41,353 nucleotides of DNA from Limiplasma sp958448555 (GTDB lineage: Bacteria > Bacillota > Clostridia > Christensenellales > Aristaeellaceae), in NCBI GenBank assembly GCA_958448555.1, contig CAUDEL010000027.1, positions 1 through 41,353 of the forward strand, in the 5' to 3' direction. A program made the translations under genes and the position numbers. This document shows, one piece after another, positions 16,977 through 25,851 of this stretch. Under the pieces are notes generated by a model. That model was not told the origin of the DNA, made no database searches, and was given only the letters and a program-made list of their open reading frames with translations. Within the stretch, counting starts at the first letter, position 1; the number at the start of each line of letters is the position of its first letter.

Positions 16977-17042
16977 TTATTAGCTAATAAAATTGGCGGC
17001 GATACGGATTTCTTGAAGCACTTGACTTTTATTAGGTACTTG
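16977..17042. promoter_or_regulatory. Operator candidates for the LacI-family regulator, transporter side
   Basis: TTATTAGCTAATAA (16977-16990) is a perfect 14-bp palindrome. A second copy of its left half, TTATTAG (17029-17035), is followed by a degenerate right half. Both lie downstream of the predicted start of the transporter transcript (about 17071), where a bound repressor would block elongation. Related motifs occur at 17169-17181, 27701-27713 and 27857-27869. Confidence 0.55.
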
Positions 17043-17077
17043 TGGCAAAATGGTTCTGCAAATCCTTCAGTGCTTAT

Positions 17078-17106
17078 ACTATACCAGCAAAACCTTTTGC
17101 TGTCAA
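17078..17106 (-). promoter_or_regulatory. SigA promoter of the eight-gene transporter/glycosidase operon
   Basis: On the minus strand a consensus TTGACA (17101-17106) is separated by exactly 17 bp from TATAGT (17078-17083). The spacer holds an inverted repeat (AGCAAAA/TTTTGCT) that could bind another regulator. Confidence 0.8.
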
Positions 17107-17168
17107 GCGGAAATGGACATGGAAATCATGTTTTTCACGTTTGGCCCAAAAGGGGTGACGAGCGGCAC

Positions 17169-17204
17169 TCATTACTAATAAATATAATTTTATTAGCATC
17201 TAAA
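17169..17204 (+). promoter_or_regulatory. Operator and -10 region of the dehydrogenase/aldolase operon
   Basis: TATAAT (17183-17188) sits between TCATTACTAATAA (17169-17181) and TTTATTAG (17189-17196). These copies match the TATTAG motif found at the other promoters of this island. No good -35 box is visible at 17 bp, so the promoter may be weak or activated. Confidence 0.5.
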
Positions 17205-17224
17205 AGAGGGGAGATTCCTGTCAA

Positions 17225-18367
17225 ATGAAGCGAATCGGATTTATCGGCTACGGCCTTCGCTCCCAGACCATGCTCAGGGCCTTCCGCGCGCTGGAGGCGG
17301 ACATCTGCGTGGCTGCCGTGGCTGATCCACGATATGCGCAGATCGCGCCGGAAATGAAGGACGACCCGTACTTTGCCCATACGCGCTGGTATGAGGACGC
17401 GCAGGAGCTGCTGGCCCGCGACGATCTCGACGGCGTGTTCATCGGCACCCGCTGCCCGCTGCATACGCCCCTGGCCTGCCGGGTGCTGAAAACGGGCATG
17501 CCCTTGTTTCTGGAAAAGCCCGTGTGCATCAGCCCAGAGCAGTATGAGGCGCTGCGCGAGGCGGGGCTGGGACGCGAAAAGCGCGTGGTGGTGAGCTTCC
17601 CGCTGCGCTTTTCCACCATCACCCTTGAGATGGAAGAGCTCGTCCGCAGCGGCAGCCTGGGCCGGCTGACCATGGCTCAGGCGGTCAACAACGTGCCCTA
17701 CGGCAGCGTCTACTACCACAGCTGGTACCGCGATCCGGCGCAGACAGGCGGGCTGTTTTTGCAGAAGGCCACGCACGACGTGGACTACCTGTGCTTCCTG
17801 ACCGGGGAAAAACCCGTGTCCGTGTGCGCGGCCACCGCCAAGCTCTACTACCGCGGCGACCGTCCCGCGGGCCTGCGCTGCCCCGACTGCCCCGATTACC
17901 GCACCTGCCGGGAGAGCAGCTACGTGGTCGGCCGCATCCTCAAGGAGGACGTGCAGGGCGACGCCTGCTGCTTTGCCAGGGACACCGGCAACGAGGACGG
18001 CGCGGCCATGATCCTGACCATGGAAAGCGGCATGATCGTCACCTACAGCCACAACTTCACCGTCAAGAAAGGCGCGGGCAGGCGCGGCGCGCGGCTCATC
18101 GGCACCGACGCCAGCGCGGAGTTTGACTTCTACACGGCGCAGATCCGCGAGGACCGCTACCTCACCCCCCAGACCGTCACGCGGCAGTTTTGCTTTCCAA
18201 ACGGCAACCACTTCGGCGGCGACGAGGCGCTGGCGCTGGAGTTCCTGCGCGTGATGGACGGCCAGCCCTCCCGCTCGGACCTGACCGACGGGCTCCGCAG
18301 CGCGGCGGTGTGCCTCGCGGCCCGGCGGGCGGCGCAGAGCGGACGCTTCGTCACCATCGACTACTAA
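17225..18367 (+). CDS. Gfo/Idh/MocA-family oxidoreductase
   Basis: The 380-residue product starts with a Rossmann motif (GFIGYGLRSQ), has the EKPVC segment with the conserved Lys near residue 99, and a second-domain stretch QKATHDVDYLCFL whose His/Asp fit the usual catalytic site. A cysteine-rich insertion (CPDCPDYRTCRESS, near residues 219-232) is seen in a subset of the family. It probably oxidises or reduces a sugar hydroxyl with NAD(P) in the cytoplasm. ATG 17225 is preceded by a GAGGGGAG stretch. It is first in the rightward six-gene operon. Confidence 0.9.
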   Translation: MKRIGFIGYGLRSQTMLRAFRALEADICVAAVADPRYAQIAPEMKDDPYFAHTRWYEDAQELLARDDLDGVFIGTRCPLHTPLACRVLKTGMPLFLEKPVCISPEQYEALREAGLGREKRVVVSFPLRFSTITLEMEELVRSGSLGRLTMAQAVNNVPYGSVYYHSWYRDPAQTGGLFLQKATHDVDYLCFLTGEKPVSVCAATAKLYYRGDRPAGLRCPDCPDYRTCRESSYVVGRILKEDVQGDACCFARDTGNEDGAAMILTMESGMIVTYSHNFTVKKGAGRRGARLIGTDASAEFDFYTAQIREDRYLTPQTVTRQFCFPNGNHFGGDEALALEFLRVMDGQPSRSDLTDGLRSAAVCLAARRAAQSGRFVTIDY

Positions 18368-18385
18368 GGAAGAGGAGGATACAGC

Positions 18386-19225
18386 ATGCTCGTCGATCTC
18401 AAAACCATTCTCTCCCGCACCCGCAAGGAGGGCTATGCGGTGGGGCTGTTCAACTGCGTGACGCTGGAGATGACGCGCGGCATCATCGCCGCCGCCGAGG
18501 AGCTGCGCTCGCCGGTCATCATCGGGCCGGGGGAAAGCCTGCTGCCCGGCGCTTCGCTGGCGGACTACGCCGACATGATGCTGGGCATCGCCAAACGCGC
18601 CAGCGTGCCGGTTGCTGTGCACTTCGACCACGGCTTCACCCCGGAGCTGGTGGAGGAGGCCATCTCGCTGGGCTATACGTCGGTCATGTACGATTGCAGC
18701 ATGCTCCCCTTTGAGGAAAACGTGCGCCTGAGCCGCGAGATGGCCAAGAAGGCCCACGCCGCGGGCTGCTCGCTGGAGGCGGAGATCGGCCATGTGGGCT
18801 CCAACGGCTCGGCCGAGGAGGACGTCGCCCGCACCGTCTACACCCGGCCGGAGGATGCGCTGCGCTTCGCCGTCGAGAGCGGCTGCGACGCGCTGGCCGT
18901 GGCCATCGGCACGGCGCACGGCGTGTACGCCACGGCGCCGAAGCTGGACCTTGAGTGCCTTGGCGCCATCGCGGCGGCCTGCCCCTGCCCGCTGGTGCTG
19001 CACGGGGGCAGCGGGCTTTCGGAGGAGCAGTTCCGCGCGTGCGTGGCAGGCGGCATCTCCAAAATCAACATCTTCACCCACAACAACCTCGCCGCCGCCC
19101 GCGCCGCCAACGCCCACTTTACCGAACGCACCGGGGCGTTCGAGCTGATGCCCTTCGTGACCGAGGCGGTCAAGCAGGAGACGATGGACCACATCCGTAT
19201 CTTCGGCAGCGAAGGGAGGGCCTGA
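18386..19225 (+). CDS. Class II (metal-dependent) ketose-bisphosphate aldolase-like protein
   Basis: The 279-residue product is of the FbaA/GatY/KbaY type. Metal and substrate residues are visible: HFDHG (first His, catalytic Asp), EAEIGHVG, AIGTAHGVY (second His), LHGGSGL (third His) and the phosphate loop KINIFTHNN. It should cleave a ketose phosphate to DHAP (or a related product) and an aldehyde. Which sugar it accepts is not clear; the usual tagatose signature cannot be assigned by eye. It lies 18 bp after the Gfo/Idh gene and 2 bp before the kinase gene. Confidence 0.88.
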   Translation: MLVDLKTILSRTRKEGYAVGLFNCVTLEMTRGIIAAAEELRSPVIIGPGESLLPGASLADYADMMLGIAKRASVPVAVHFDHGFTPELVEEAISLGYTSVMYDCSMLPFEENVRLSREMAKKAHAAGCSLEAEIGHVGSNGSAEEDVARTVYTRPEDALRFAVESGCDALAVAIGTAHGVYATAPKLDLECLGAIAAACPCPLVLHGGSGLSEEQFRACVAGGISKINIFTHNNLAAARAANAHFTERTGAFELMPFVTEAVKQETMDHIRIFGSEGRA

Positions 19226-19227
19226 CC

Positions 19228-20715
19228 ATGCGGCCCTGCATCGCGGCGCTGGACGTGGGCACCACGTCCGTCAAGGCGTGCGTGTTTACGCCGGAAATGG
19301 ATCTGATTTCCTGCCGCGTGCAGGAGTACGCGCTCGACGCGCGCGACGGGCGGGTGGAGGCGCGGCCGGAGACGTATCTCGCCGCGGCGCGGGATGCCAT
19401 GCGCGCCGCGTTGGCTGCCGCGCCCGGCCACCGCCCCGAGGCGCTGGGGCTGTGCACGCAGGGAGAGACTATGGTTCCCGCGGATGCACAGGGGCAGGCG
19501 CTGCGGCCCTTTCTGGTATGGCTGGACGGCCGCGCAGGGGCGCAGGCCGCGGCGCTGGAAGCGCGTCTGGGAAGCCAGCGCTTTTATGAGACGACGGGCC
19601 TGCCGCGGCTAAGCGGCGCCACGCCGCTGGCCAAGGCGGCGTGGCTGCTGGAGAACGAGCCGGACCTCATGCGCCGCGCGGAGCGGCTGCTTTTGCTGGA
19701 GGACTACCTGCTGGGCCGGTTTACGGGCCGCGCGGTCACCGAGCCCGCGGTGCAGACCTCCACCGGCTGGTACGACATCCGCCAGGACCGCTGCTGGCCC
19801 GAGGCGCTGGAAGCGGCGGGGATTTTCGCGCGGCTGCTGCCGCCATGCGTCCCGTGCGGGGAAACGGCGGGCCCGCTTCAAAAGGAGGCGGCAGAGCTGC
19901 TGGGTCTGCCGGCGGGCATCCCCGTGGCGGCGGGGGCCATGGACCAGACCGCCGCCGCGCTGGCCGCCGGGGCCGCGGAGCCGGGCGCGGTGACGGAAAC
20001 CACCGGCACGGCGCTGGTGATGGCCGCCTGCACCGAAACCCCCGCCTTCCCGCCGGAGGGCCGCGTGACGGTGTACCGCCACGCGCTGCCGGGCCGGTAT
20101 CTGTACCTGCCCATCGGCAACACCGCGGGCATGGCGCTTCGCTGGTTTCGGGACGTGTGCTGCCCGGACCTGCCCGCCGGGGGCGCGGGCTATGCCGCGC
20201 TGGACCGGGAGGCCGCCGCCGTGCCCCTGGGCTGCGAGGGCGTGACGTTTCTGCCCTTCCTGGCGGGCGCGCCCGATCAGGACGAATGTCCCGGCGCGCG
20301 CGGGGCGTTCTACGGCGCGCGGCTGTCCACCACGCGGGCGCATCTGGCGCGCAGCGTGATGGAGTCGGCGGCGTTCATGATCCGCGACTTTCTTGCCGAC
20401 CTGGAGCGGCTGGGCTGCCCGGCGCGGGAGGTGCGCTCGCTGGGCGGCGGCGCGCGCAGCGCCGTCTGGCTGCAAATGAAGGCCGACATCTGCGGCCGCG
20501 CCTTCCGCGTGCCCGCCTGCACCGAGGCCGCCGCGCAGGGCGCGGCGCTGCTGGCGGGCTGGGGGAGCGGCCTGATCGCCCGCGGCGAGGTCCCTTCGCC
20601 GCGCGAGGCGGCGGCCTACGCGCCCGACCTCGCCCTCGCCGCGCGGGCGGAGGCCGCCTACCGCCGCTACCGCCGATTGTACGCGGCGCTGAAACCGCTG
20701 TTTTCCGACGAATGA
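19228..20715 (+). CDS. FGGY-family carbohydrate kinase
   Basis: The 495-residue product has the full two-domain FGGY architecture. The N-terminal nucleotide fold begins with AALDVGTTSVKACVF; LCTQGETMVPADAQG and FLVWLDGRAG follow. The catalytic Asp lies in AGAMDQTAAAL near residue 240. The C-terminal domain contains TETTGTALVMA, MESAAFMIRDFL and RSLGGGARSAVWLQMKADICG. It should phosphorylate the ketose made by the neighbouring isomerase. ATG 19228 follows GGGAGGG. The sequence is close to xylulo-/fuculo-/glucono-kinases in general and does not show which one. Confidence 0.92.
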   Translation: MRPCIAALDVGTTSVKACVFTPEMDLISCRVQEYALDARDGRVEARPETYLAAARDAMRAALAAAPGHRPEALGLCTQGETMVPADAQGQALRPFLVWLDGRAGAQAAALEARLGSQRFYETTGLPRLSGATPLAKAAWLLENEPDLMRRAERLLLLEDYLLGRFTGRAVTEPAVQTSTGWYDIRQDRCWPEALEAAGIFARLLPPCVPCGETAGPLQKEAAELLGLPAGIPVAAGAMDQTAAALAAGAAEPGAVTETTGTALVMAACTETPAFPPEGRVTVYRHALPGRYLYLPIGNTAGMALRWFRDVCCPDLPAGGAGYAALDREAAAVPLGCEGVTFLPFLAGAPDQDECPGARGAFYGARLSTTRAHLARSVMESAAFMIRDFLADLERLGCPAREVRSLGGGARSAVWLQMKADICGRAFRVPACTEAAAQGAALLAGWGSGLIARGEVPSPREAAAYAPDLALAARAEAAYRRYRRLYAALKPLFSDE

Positions 20716-20734
20716 TCGCTAAGGAGGCATCGCA

Positions 20735-22132
20735 ATGAAAGCTCAAAGCAAACCCCGCCTCGGCATCCTTGGGCTGATGCTGGAGGGATACGAACCGCTG
20801 TTTCCGGGCATCACGGCCCGGCAGCACGCCTATGTGGAGGAGGTCGTATCGTCGCTTTCCGACGTGGCGGAGTGCGTCTTTCCCCGCGTGGCGCTCAGCC
20901 GCGCCGACATCGAGGCCATCGTGGCCGGGTTCAACGCCCAGGGGCTGGACGGCATCCTGATTCTGCTGCTGACCTACTCGCAGGGGCAGTATCTGGTGCA
21001 CGCCATGCAGCGCAATTCGCTCCCGCTGGCGCTGGCGCTGGTGCAGCCCGACGAAACCGTGGGCGACGACTTTGAGGAGCTGGAGCTCACCGTCAACCAG
21101 GGCATCCATGGCTCGCAGGACAACGCCAACTGCCTCATGCGCGCGGGCATCCCCTGCGCCTTCTTCGCGGGCAGCCGCAAAAACGGGGAGCTCGCCGCCT
21201 TCGTGCGGGACTTCGGCGCGGCGGCGCGCACGGCGGAGGCCATGCGGCGCATGCGCATCGGCGTGATCGGCCGCCTGCCCGGCATGGGCGACGTGGTGAC
21301 CGACGACATGGCGGTCTACCGCGCGCTGGGGCCGGAATTCGTGTACGATTCCATCGGCACGGTGCGGCGGCTGTGCGCCGAAGCGGACGAAGGGGAGATC
21401 GCGCGGCTGGCGGCGCTGGACCGCGAGCGCTTCGACGTGGACCCGCGCATGCCGCCGGAGCGGCACGCCGAGTCGGTGCGCATGTACCTGGGCATCCGCG
21501 CCTGGCTGGAGGCGGGCGGCTATGCGGGCTACACCCTTCACTTTGACGAGCTGGGCGCGGACGGACGCTTCATCCACCTGCCCTTCCTGGCCGCGTCCAA
21601 TCTCATGGCCGAGGGCTACGGCTACGCCGCCGAGGGCGACGCCACCTGCGCCATGCTCATGGCCGCGATGATCCGCCTGTGCGGCCGCGCCAACTTCAGC
21701 GAGATGTACATGATGGATCTGGCGCGCGAGGCCATCCTGATGTGCCACGCGGGCGAGGGCAACTGGGCCATGGCCCGCACGGACCGAAAACCCTTCCTGA
21801 TGGACCGCGTGTTCGGCGAGGGCGGGCTGGACAACCCGCCGACGCTGATCTTCGCCCAGCGGCCGGGGCCCGCGGCGGTGATGAGCCTTGCGCATCTGGG
21901 CGGCGACCGCTTCCGCCTGGTGTACGCGCCGGGCGAGGTGCTGGACAAGGCCGACCTGCGGCGCTGCGACATGCCGTATCTGTTCTTCCGGCCGCAAAGC
22001 GGCGTGCGCGCCTGCGTCAGGGCGTGGCTGGAGCAGGGCGGCACGCATCATGAGGTGATCGTGGAGGGCGCGCCTCAGGAGCGCGTCCGGCTGTGGTGCC
22101 GGCTGACGGGCATCGAATTTGTGCGGGTGTAA
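20735..22132 (+). CDS. L-arabinose/L-fucose isomerase-like protein
   Basis: The 465-residue product follows the AraA/FucI fold. An N-terminal Rossmann-like domain has LLLTYSQGQYLVHAMQR; a middle domain has NQGIHGSQDNANCLMRAG. The metal site region includes YAAEGDATCAM, which resembles the GEGD motif of AraA, followed by MYMMDLAREAILMCHAGEGNW near residue 340 with the expected acidic and His ligands. It should interconvert an aldose and a ketose with Mn2+. The overall sequence differs from true AraA and from true FucI, so the substrate is open. It is fourth in the rightward operon, 19 bp after the kinase gene. Confidence 0.85.
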   Translation: MKAQSKPRLGILGLMLEGYEPLFPGITARQHAYVEEVVSSLSDVAECVFPRVALSRADIEAIVAGFNAQGLDGILILLLTYSQGQYLVHAMQRNSLPLALALVQPDETVGDDFEELELTVNQGIHGSQDNANCLMRAGIPCAFFAGSRKNGELAAFVRDFGAAARTAEAMRRMRIGVIGRLPGMGDVVTDDMAVYRALGPEFVYDSIGTVRRLCAEADEGEIARLAALDRERFDVDPRMPPERHAESVRMYLGIRAWLEAGGYAGYTLHFDELGADGRFIHLPFLAASNLMAEGYGYAAEGDATCAMLMAAMIRLCGRANFSEMYMMDLAREAILMCHAGEGNWAMARTDRKPFLMDRVFGEGGLDNPPTLIFAQRPGPAAVMSLAHLGGDRFRLVYAPGEVLDKADLRRCDMPYLFFRPQSGVRACVRAWLEQGGTHHEVIVEGAPQERVRLWCRLTGIEFVRV

Positions 22133-22153
22133 CCTGCAAAGGAGGCATGCTGA

Positions 22154-23701
22154 ATGATGGAGAACCTTCGCCTGTCCCTGACCGATCTGCTGGGCGCGGA
22201 CTACACGCGGGCGGTATGCGAAGCGCGCGCGCTGCTCACGGGTGAAAGCCCGGAGGCGCTGCGCGCGCTGGCCGACGAGAGGATCGACTGGTACCCCGAG
22301 GCCTTCGCCCGCCGGCAGGAGGTGCTGATGGAAAAGGTGGGCAGCCGCGTAACAAACGGACTGGCAAGCGGCGAGGCGGGCGCGCCCACGGATTCCTACC
22401 GCGCGGCGCAGCACGGCGGGGCCGCGCCGCTGTCGGCGCTGGGGGCCTTCCGCGTGGGCGAGGACGGCCGCCTGTATTTTACCGGCAAGAGCGAGCACTA
22501 TCAGATTCCGCTGGGCCATGACTTCCCCGGCTACGCGCTGGTGGGCCGCGCCCGCGCGCTGGGCGTGCCCAACGCCACGCACAACAACACCCGCGGCTTC
22601 ATCACCCGCACGCTGGAGCGCCGCCTGATCGCCGCGGCCAACGGCCTGCGCCCCGACGACCCGGCGCTGGAGGGCGTGATCGCCTCCCGGGAGCCGGGCG
22701 TGCTCAGCCGGGTCATCAATCTGGAGACGGGATCGCTTGCGGTGGAGGCGGCGCTGAAGATGATGCTGGCGCGCTTCTACAGCCTCGACGGCGCGCCCGC
22801 GCCCTACGCGGGGCGCATCCCCGTGTTTCTGGTCATGGCGGATCAGGCCGGCGGGCTGGCGGGCAACTACCACGGCACCACCGTCGTGGCCCAGACCCTG
22901 CGCGGCCTGTGGCCCGAGCTGACCCGGAAAATAGAGGACGCGGGCATCTACCGCGTGGTCTCCGTGCCCATCAACGACGCGGAGGGCTTCCGGCAGGCCG
23001 TCGAGGCGTGGAACACCCCGCCCTACAAGACCGCGGGCTTCTGCCACGAGATCATCATGATGAACTACGGGGCCATCCGGCTGGAGGAAGCGTATCTTCA
23101 GGCCGCCTACCGCCTCTGCCGCGGGAGCGACACGCCGGTCCTGTGCGACGAGATCCAGTCCTGCGCGTGGTACGAGGGGCTGTTCCTGTTTCGGCAGTAC
23201 GGGCTTGCGCCGGACTTCGTCTCCGTGGGCAAGGGCTTCCCCGGCGGCGTGTACCCCGCCAGCCGCCTGCTGCTCAGCGGCGCGTTTGACAACCTGAGCC
23301 AGTTCGGCGCGCTGGTCACCAACGGGCAGGAGGAGCTGGCGAGCCTGGCCTACCTGATTACGATGACCTTCATCGAGGCCAACGGGCCGCACATCCGCGA
23401 TACGGGCCGCCTGTACCACGAGGAGATGCAAGGGCTCGCCGCGCGGCACCCGGACCTGTGCGTGGGCACGGCGGGCGACGCGCACATGACGGCGCTGCAC
23501 TTCCACCGTGTCCAGGACGCCACGGCGTTTTGCCGCCGGATGGCGCAGGAGCGCTGCGTGGACATCAGCGCCCAGACCTACAAACCCAACTGCCCGCCCG
23601 CGGCGCTGACCAAGCTGCCGCTGATTACCACACCCGACATGGCGCGCGGGCTGGTGGCGCTGTTTGAGGCGGCGCTGGAGGGAGAGGAGGCGGAGGCATG
23701 A
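22154..23701 (+). CDS. Class III (PLP-dependent) aminotransferase
   Basis: The 515-residue product is somewhat longer than usual for the class (about 430-460), through an N-terminal helical extension. The PLP-binding lysine lies in VSVGKGFPGG (Lys 360) and the cofactor Asp in LCDEIQSCAW. The segment NLETGSLAVEAALKMM corresponds to the S-G-S-E-A-x-E-A motif. It would transfer an amino group between a sugar or amino acid and a 2-oxo acid. Its presence in a sugar operon suggests an amino-sugar or aminocyclitol substrate. GGAGG lies upstream of ATG 22154, and the stop overlaps the next start by ATGA. Confidence 0.88.
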   Translation: MMENLRLSLTDLLGADYTRAVCEARALLTGESPEALRALADERIDWYPEAFARRQEVLMEKVGSRVTNGLASGEAGAPTDSYRAAQHGGAAPLSALGAFRVGEDGRLYFTGKSEHYQIPLGHDFPGYALVGRARALGVPNATHNNTRGFITRTLERRLIAAANGLRPDDPALEGVIASREPGVLSRVINLETGSLAVEAALKMMLARFYSLDGAPAPYAGRIPVFLVMADQAGGLAGNYHGTTVVAQTLRGLWPELTRKIEDAGIYRVVSVPINDAEGFRQAVEAWNTPPYKTAGFCHEIIMMNYGAIRLEEAYLQAAYRLCRGSDTPVLCDEIQSCAWYEGLFLFRQYGLAPDFVSVGKGFPGGVYPASRLLLSGAFDNLSQFGALVTNGQEELASLAYLITMTFIEANGPHIRDTGRLYHEEMQGLAARHPDLCVGTAGDAHMTALHFHRVQDATAFCRRMAQERCVDISAQTYKPNCPPAALTKLPLITTPDMARGLVALFEAALEGEEAEA

Positions 23702-24828
23702 GCGCGGAGGTACGCTTCGGCATCATCGGCTGCGGGCTGATGGGACGGGAATTCGCCAGCGTGTCCATGCGCTGGCTGCACCTGACGGGCGACCTGCCCC
23801 GCCCCGTGATCGTGGCGGCATGCGATTCCTCGCCCGAAAGGCTTTCGTGGTTTGAGCGCGTGCCGGAAACCCGGTATTTTTATCAGGATTACCATGAGCT
23901 TCTGGAAAACCCCGAGGTGGAGGCGGTGTACTGCGCCGTGCCCCACAACCTGCACGCGCAGGTCTACGCTGACGTGATCCGCGCGGGCAAGCACCTCCTG
24001 GGCGAAAAGCCCTTCGGCATGGACCTGGCGGGCTTTCTCAAGATCAAGGCCGCCATGGCGGAGCGCCCGGAGGTGTTCGTGCGCTGCACCAGCGAGTTTC
24101 CCTACTATCCCGCCGTGCAGCAGATGGTGAAATGGTACCGCGAGGGGGCCTTTGGCCGCATCATCGAGGCGCGCTTCGCCATCCGCCATTCCTCGGACAT
24201 GGACCTGAGCAAGCCCATCAACTGGAAGCGCATGCGCGATGTCAACGGCGACTACGGCTGCATGGGCGACCTGGGCATCCACACCCAGCACCTGCCCTTC
24301 CATCTGGGCATCCGTCCGCTGACGGTGAGCGCCCAGCTGGCCAACCTCGTGCCCGAGCGCCCCGGCCCCGACGGCGCGCCCGTGCCCTGCGAGACGTGGG
24401 ACAACGCGATTCTGCTCTGCGAGGCCGAGAACGCCGCCGGCGACCGCTTCCCCATGCAGATGGAGATGAAGCGCATGGCCCCCGGCTGCACCAACACGGT
24501 CGAATACGAGATCTACGGCCTGAACATGTCCGCCTGCTTCACCACCGACGATCCCAACGCCGTGCGCTACACGCAGGCCGTGGGCCGCGAGCAGGCGTGG
24601 ACGCGGCTGGTGGTGGGGCAAAAGACGCTCTACCCCGTCATCACGGGGGGCATCTTTGAGTTTGGGTTCTCGGATTCGCTGCTCCAGATGTTCGCCGCGT
24701 ATGTGAGCGAGCTGCGCGGCCTGCCCTGCGGTTTCGGCTGCTTTACGCCCGCCGAGGCGGAAATGAGCCACCGCCTGCTCACCGGCGCGCTGGAAGCCTG
24801 TGAGCAGCGGCGCGTGGTGACGCTCTGA
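23698..24828 (+). CDS. Gfo/Idh/MocA-family oxidoreductase, second copy
   Basis: The 376-residue product has the Rossmann motif FGIIGCGLMGREFA and the EKPFGMDLAG segment with the catalytic-site lysine near residue 104. The His/Asp pair of the second domain is seen in YGCMGDLGIHTQHLP. It shares little sequence with the first Gfo/Idh protein of the operon, so the two likely act on different positions or intermediates. It lacks the cysteine-rich insertion of the first copy. It overlaps the aminotransferase gene by 4 bp and ends at the convergent terminator, closing the rightward operon. Confidence 0.9.
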   Translation: MSAEVRFGIIGCGLMGREFASVSMRWLHLTGDLPRPVIVAACDSSPERLSWFERVPETRYFYQDYHELLENPEVEAVYCAVPHNLHAQVYADVIRAGKHLLGEKPFGMDLAGFLKIKAAMAERPEVFVRCTSEFPYYPAVQQMVKWYREGAFGRIIEARFAIRHSSDMDLSKPINWKRMRDVNGDYGCMGDLGIHTQHLPFHLGIRPLTVSAQLANLVPERPGPDGAPVPCETWDNAILLCEAENAAGDRFPMQMEMKRMAPGCTNTVEYEIYGLNMSACFTTDDPNAVRYTQAVGREQAWTRLVVGQKTLYPVITGGIFEFGFSDSLLQMFAAYVSELRGLPCGFGCFTPAEAEMSHRLLTGALEACEQRRVVTL

Positions 24829-24834
24829 GAAGTC

Positions 24835-24876
24835 AAAAAGAAGGCCGCGGCTTCCGAAACGGAAACCGCGGCCTTC
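24835..24876 (-). terminator. Terminator between convergent operons
   Basis: A perfect 11-bp stem (GAAGGCCGCGG at 24840-24850 with CCGCGGCCTTC at 24866-24876) is topped by a 5-bp inner stem. On the minus strand it runs into CTTTTT, a good T-run, so it ends the dehydrogenase operon. On the plus strand the tail is poor, but the hairpin may still act. Confidence 0.85.
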
Positions 24877-24885
24877 TTGGATGCC

Positions 24886-25851
24886 TCAGAGGTTGACCAC
24901 GTTCTGCGGCGCGCCGTCCAGCCATGCCCGGAGGTTGGCCACGGCCACGTCCATCAGCCGCTGGCGGCTCTCTTTGGGCGCCCATGCGATATGCGGCGTG
25001 ATGAGGCAGTTTGGCTGGGCAAGCAGCGGATTCTCCGGCAGGGGCGGCTCCATGGCCAGCACGTCCAGCCCCGCGCCCGCCACCTTGCCGCCCGCGAGGG
25101 CCTCGGCGAGCGCCGCCTCGTCCACCAGCGGCCCGCGCGAGGTGTTGAGCAGGAACACCCCGTCCTTCATGCGCGCGAGCGTGTCGCGGTTGACGATGCC
25201 CTGCGTCTCGGGCGTGAGGGGGCAGTGCAGGCTGATGACATCGCTCTTTTCCAGCAGCTCCTCCAGCGTGGTCAGGCGCGCGGGCGGACAGGTCTTCGCG
25301 TAGGCGTCGAAGGCCAGCACCTCCATGCCGAAGGCCGCGGCCAGCTTCGCCGTGGCCTGCCCGATGCGCCCATAGCCGATGACGCCGAAGGTCTTGCCCG
25401 CCAGCTCGATCAGCGGCGCGTTCCAGTAGCAGAAATCCGGGCAGCGGCTCCAGTCGCCCGCCTTGACGGAACGGCTGTGGTCGGCCACGTGATGGCACAA
25501 CTCCAGCAGCAGCGCCATGGCGAACTGCGCCACCGCCGTGGTGCCGTAGGTGGGGATGTTGCACACGGGGATGCCCGCGGCCTTCGCGGCGGCGATGTCC
25601 ACCACGTTGAAGCCCGTGGCCAGCACGCCGATGTAGCGAAGCTCCGGCAACAGCGCCCCGATGGTTTCGGCGGAAAGCGGCGTCTTGTTCACAATCACCG
25701 CCTCCGCGCCTCTAGCGCGGCGCAGGATCTCCGCATTGCCCTGCGCAAAGGGGGTGCGGTCATACACCGTGAGGTCGCCCAGCGCCTCAAGGCCCTCCCA
25801 GCTCAGGTCCCCCGGGTTTTCGGTATATCCGTCCAGCACGACGATTTTCAT
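24886..25851 (-). CDS. D-2-hydroxyacid dehydrogenase (glycerate dehydrogenase-like)
   Basis: The 321-residue product has the family triad: Arg in LLNTSRGPLVDE, Glu in GLDVLAMEPPLP and His in ITPHIAWAPKE. The NAD site is GVIGYGRIGQATA, with an Asp at the end of the second strand (LAFDAYA), which favours NAD over NADP. The VCNIPTYGTTAVAQFA segment is typical of glycerate and related dehydrogenases. ATG 25851 overlaps the aldolase stop (ATGA) and has AGGAGG 6 bases upstream. With the HpaI aldolase and PfkB kinase upstream, it may reduce an aldolase product to a glycerate-type acid; this is an inference. Confidence 0.9.
   Translation of the reverse strand: MKIVVLDGYTENPGDLSWEGLEALGDLTVYDRTPFAQGNAEILRRARGAEAVIVNKTPLSAETIGALLPELRYIGVLATGFNVVDIAAAKAAGIPVCNIPTYGTTAVAQFAMALLLELCHHVADHSRSVKAGDWSRCPDFCYWNAPLIELAGKTFGVIGYGRIGQATAKLAAAFGMEVLAFDAYAKTCPPARLTTLEELLEKSDVISLHCPLTPETQGIVNRDTLARMKDGVFLLNTSRGPLVDEAALAEALAGGKVAGAGLDVLAMEPPLPENPLLAQPNCLITPHIAWAPKESRQRLMDVAVANLRAWLDGAPQNVVNL

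Noticed and set aside
16977..17204. CcpA cre site in the divergent intergenic region
   Set aside because: No sequence fits the cre consensus with its central CG. The palindromes here are AT-rich TATTAG types.
20375..23506. A 1043-codon minus-strand open frame opposite the kinase, isomerase and aminotransferase genes
   Set aside because: Its composition is that of a shadow frame (Arg/His/Gln/Ala runs), and the plus strand carries three genes with clear motifs and ribosome binding sites.
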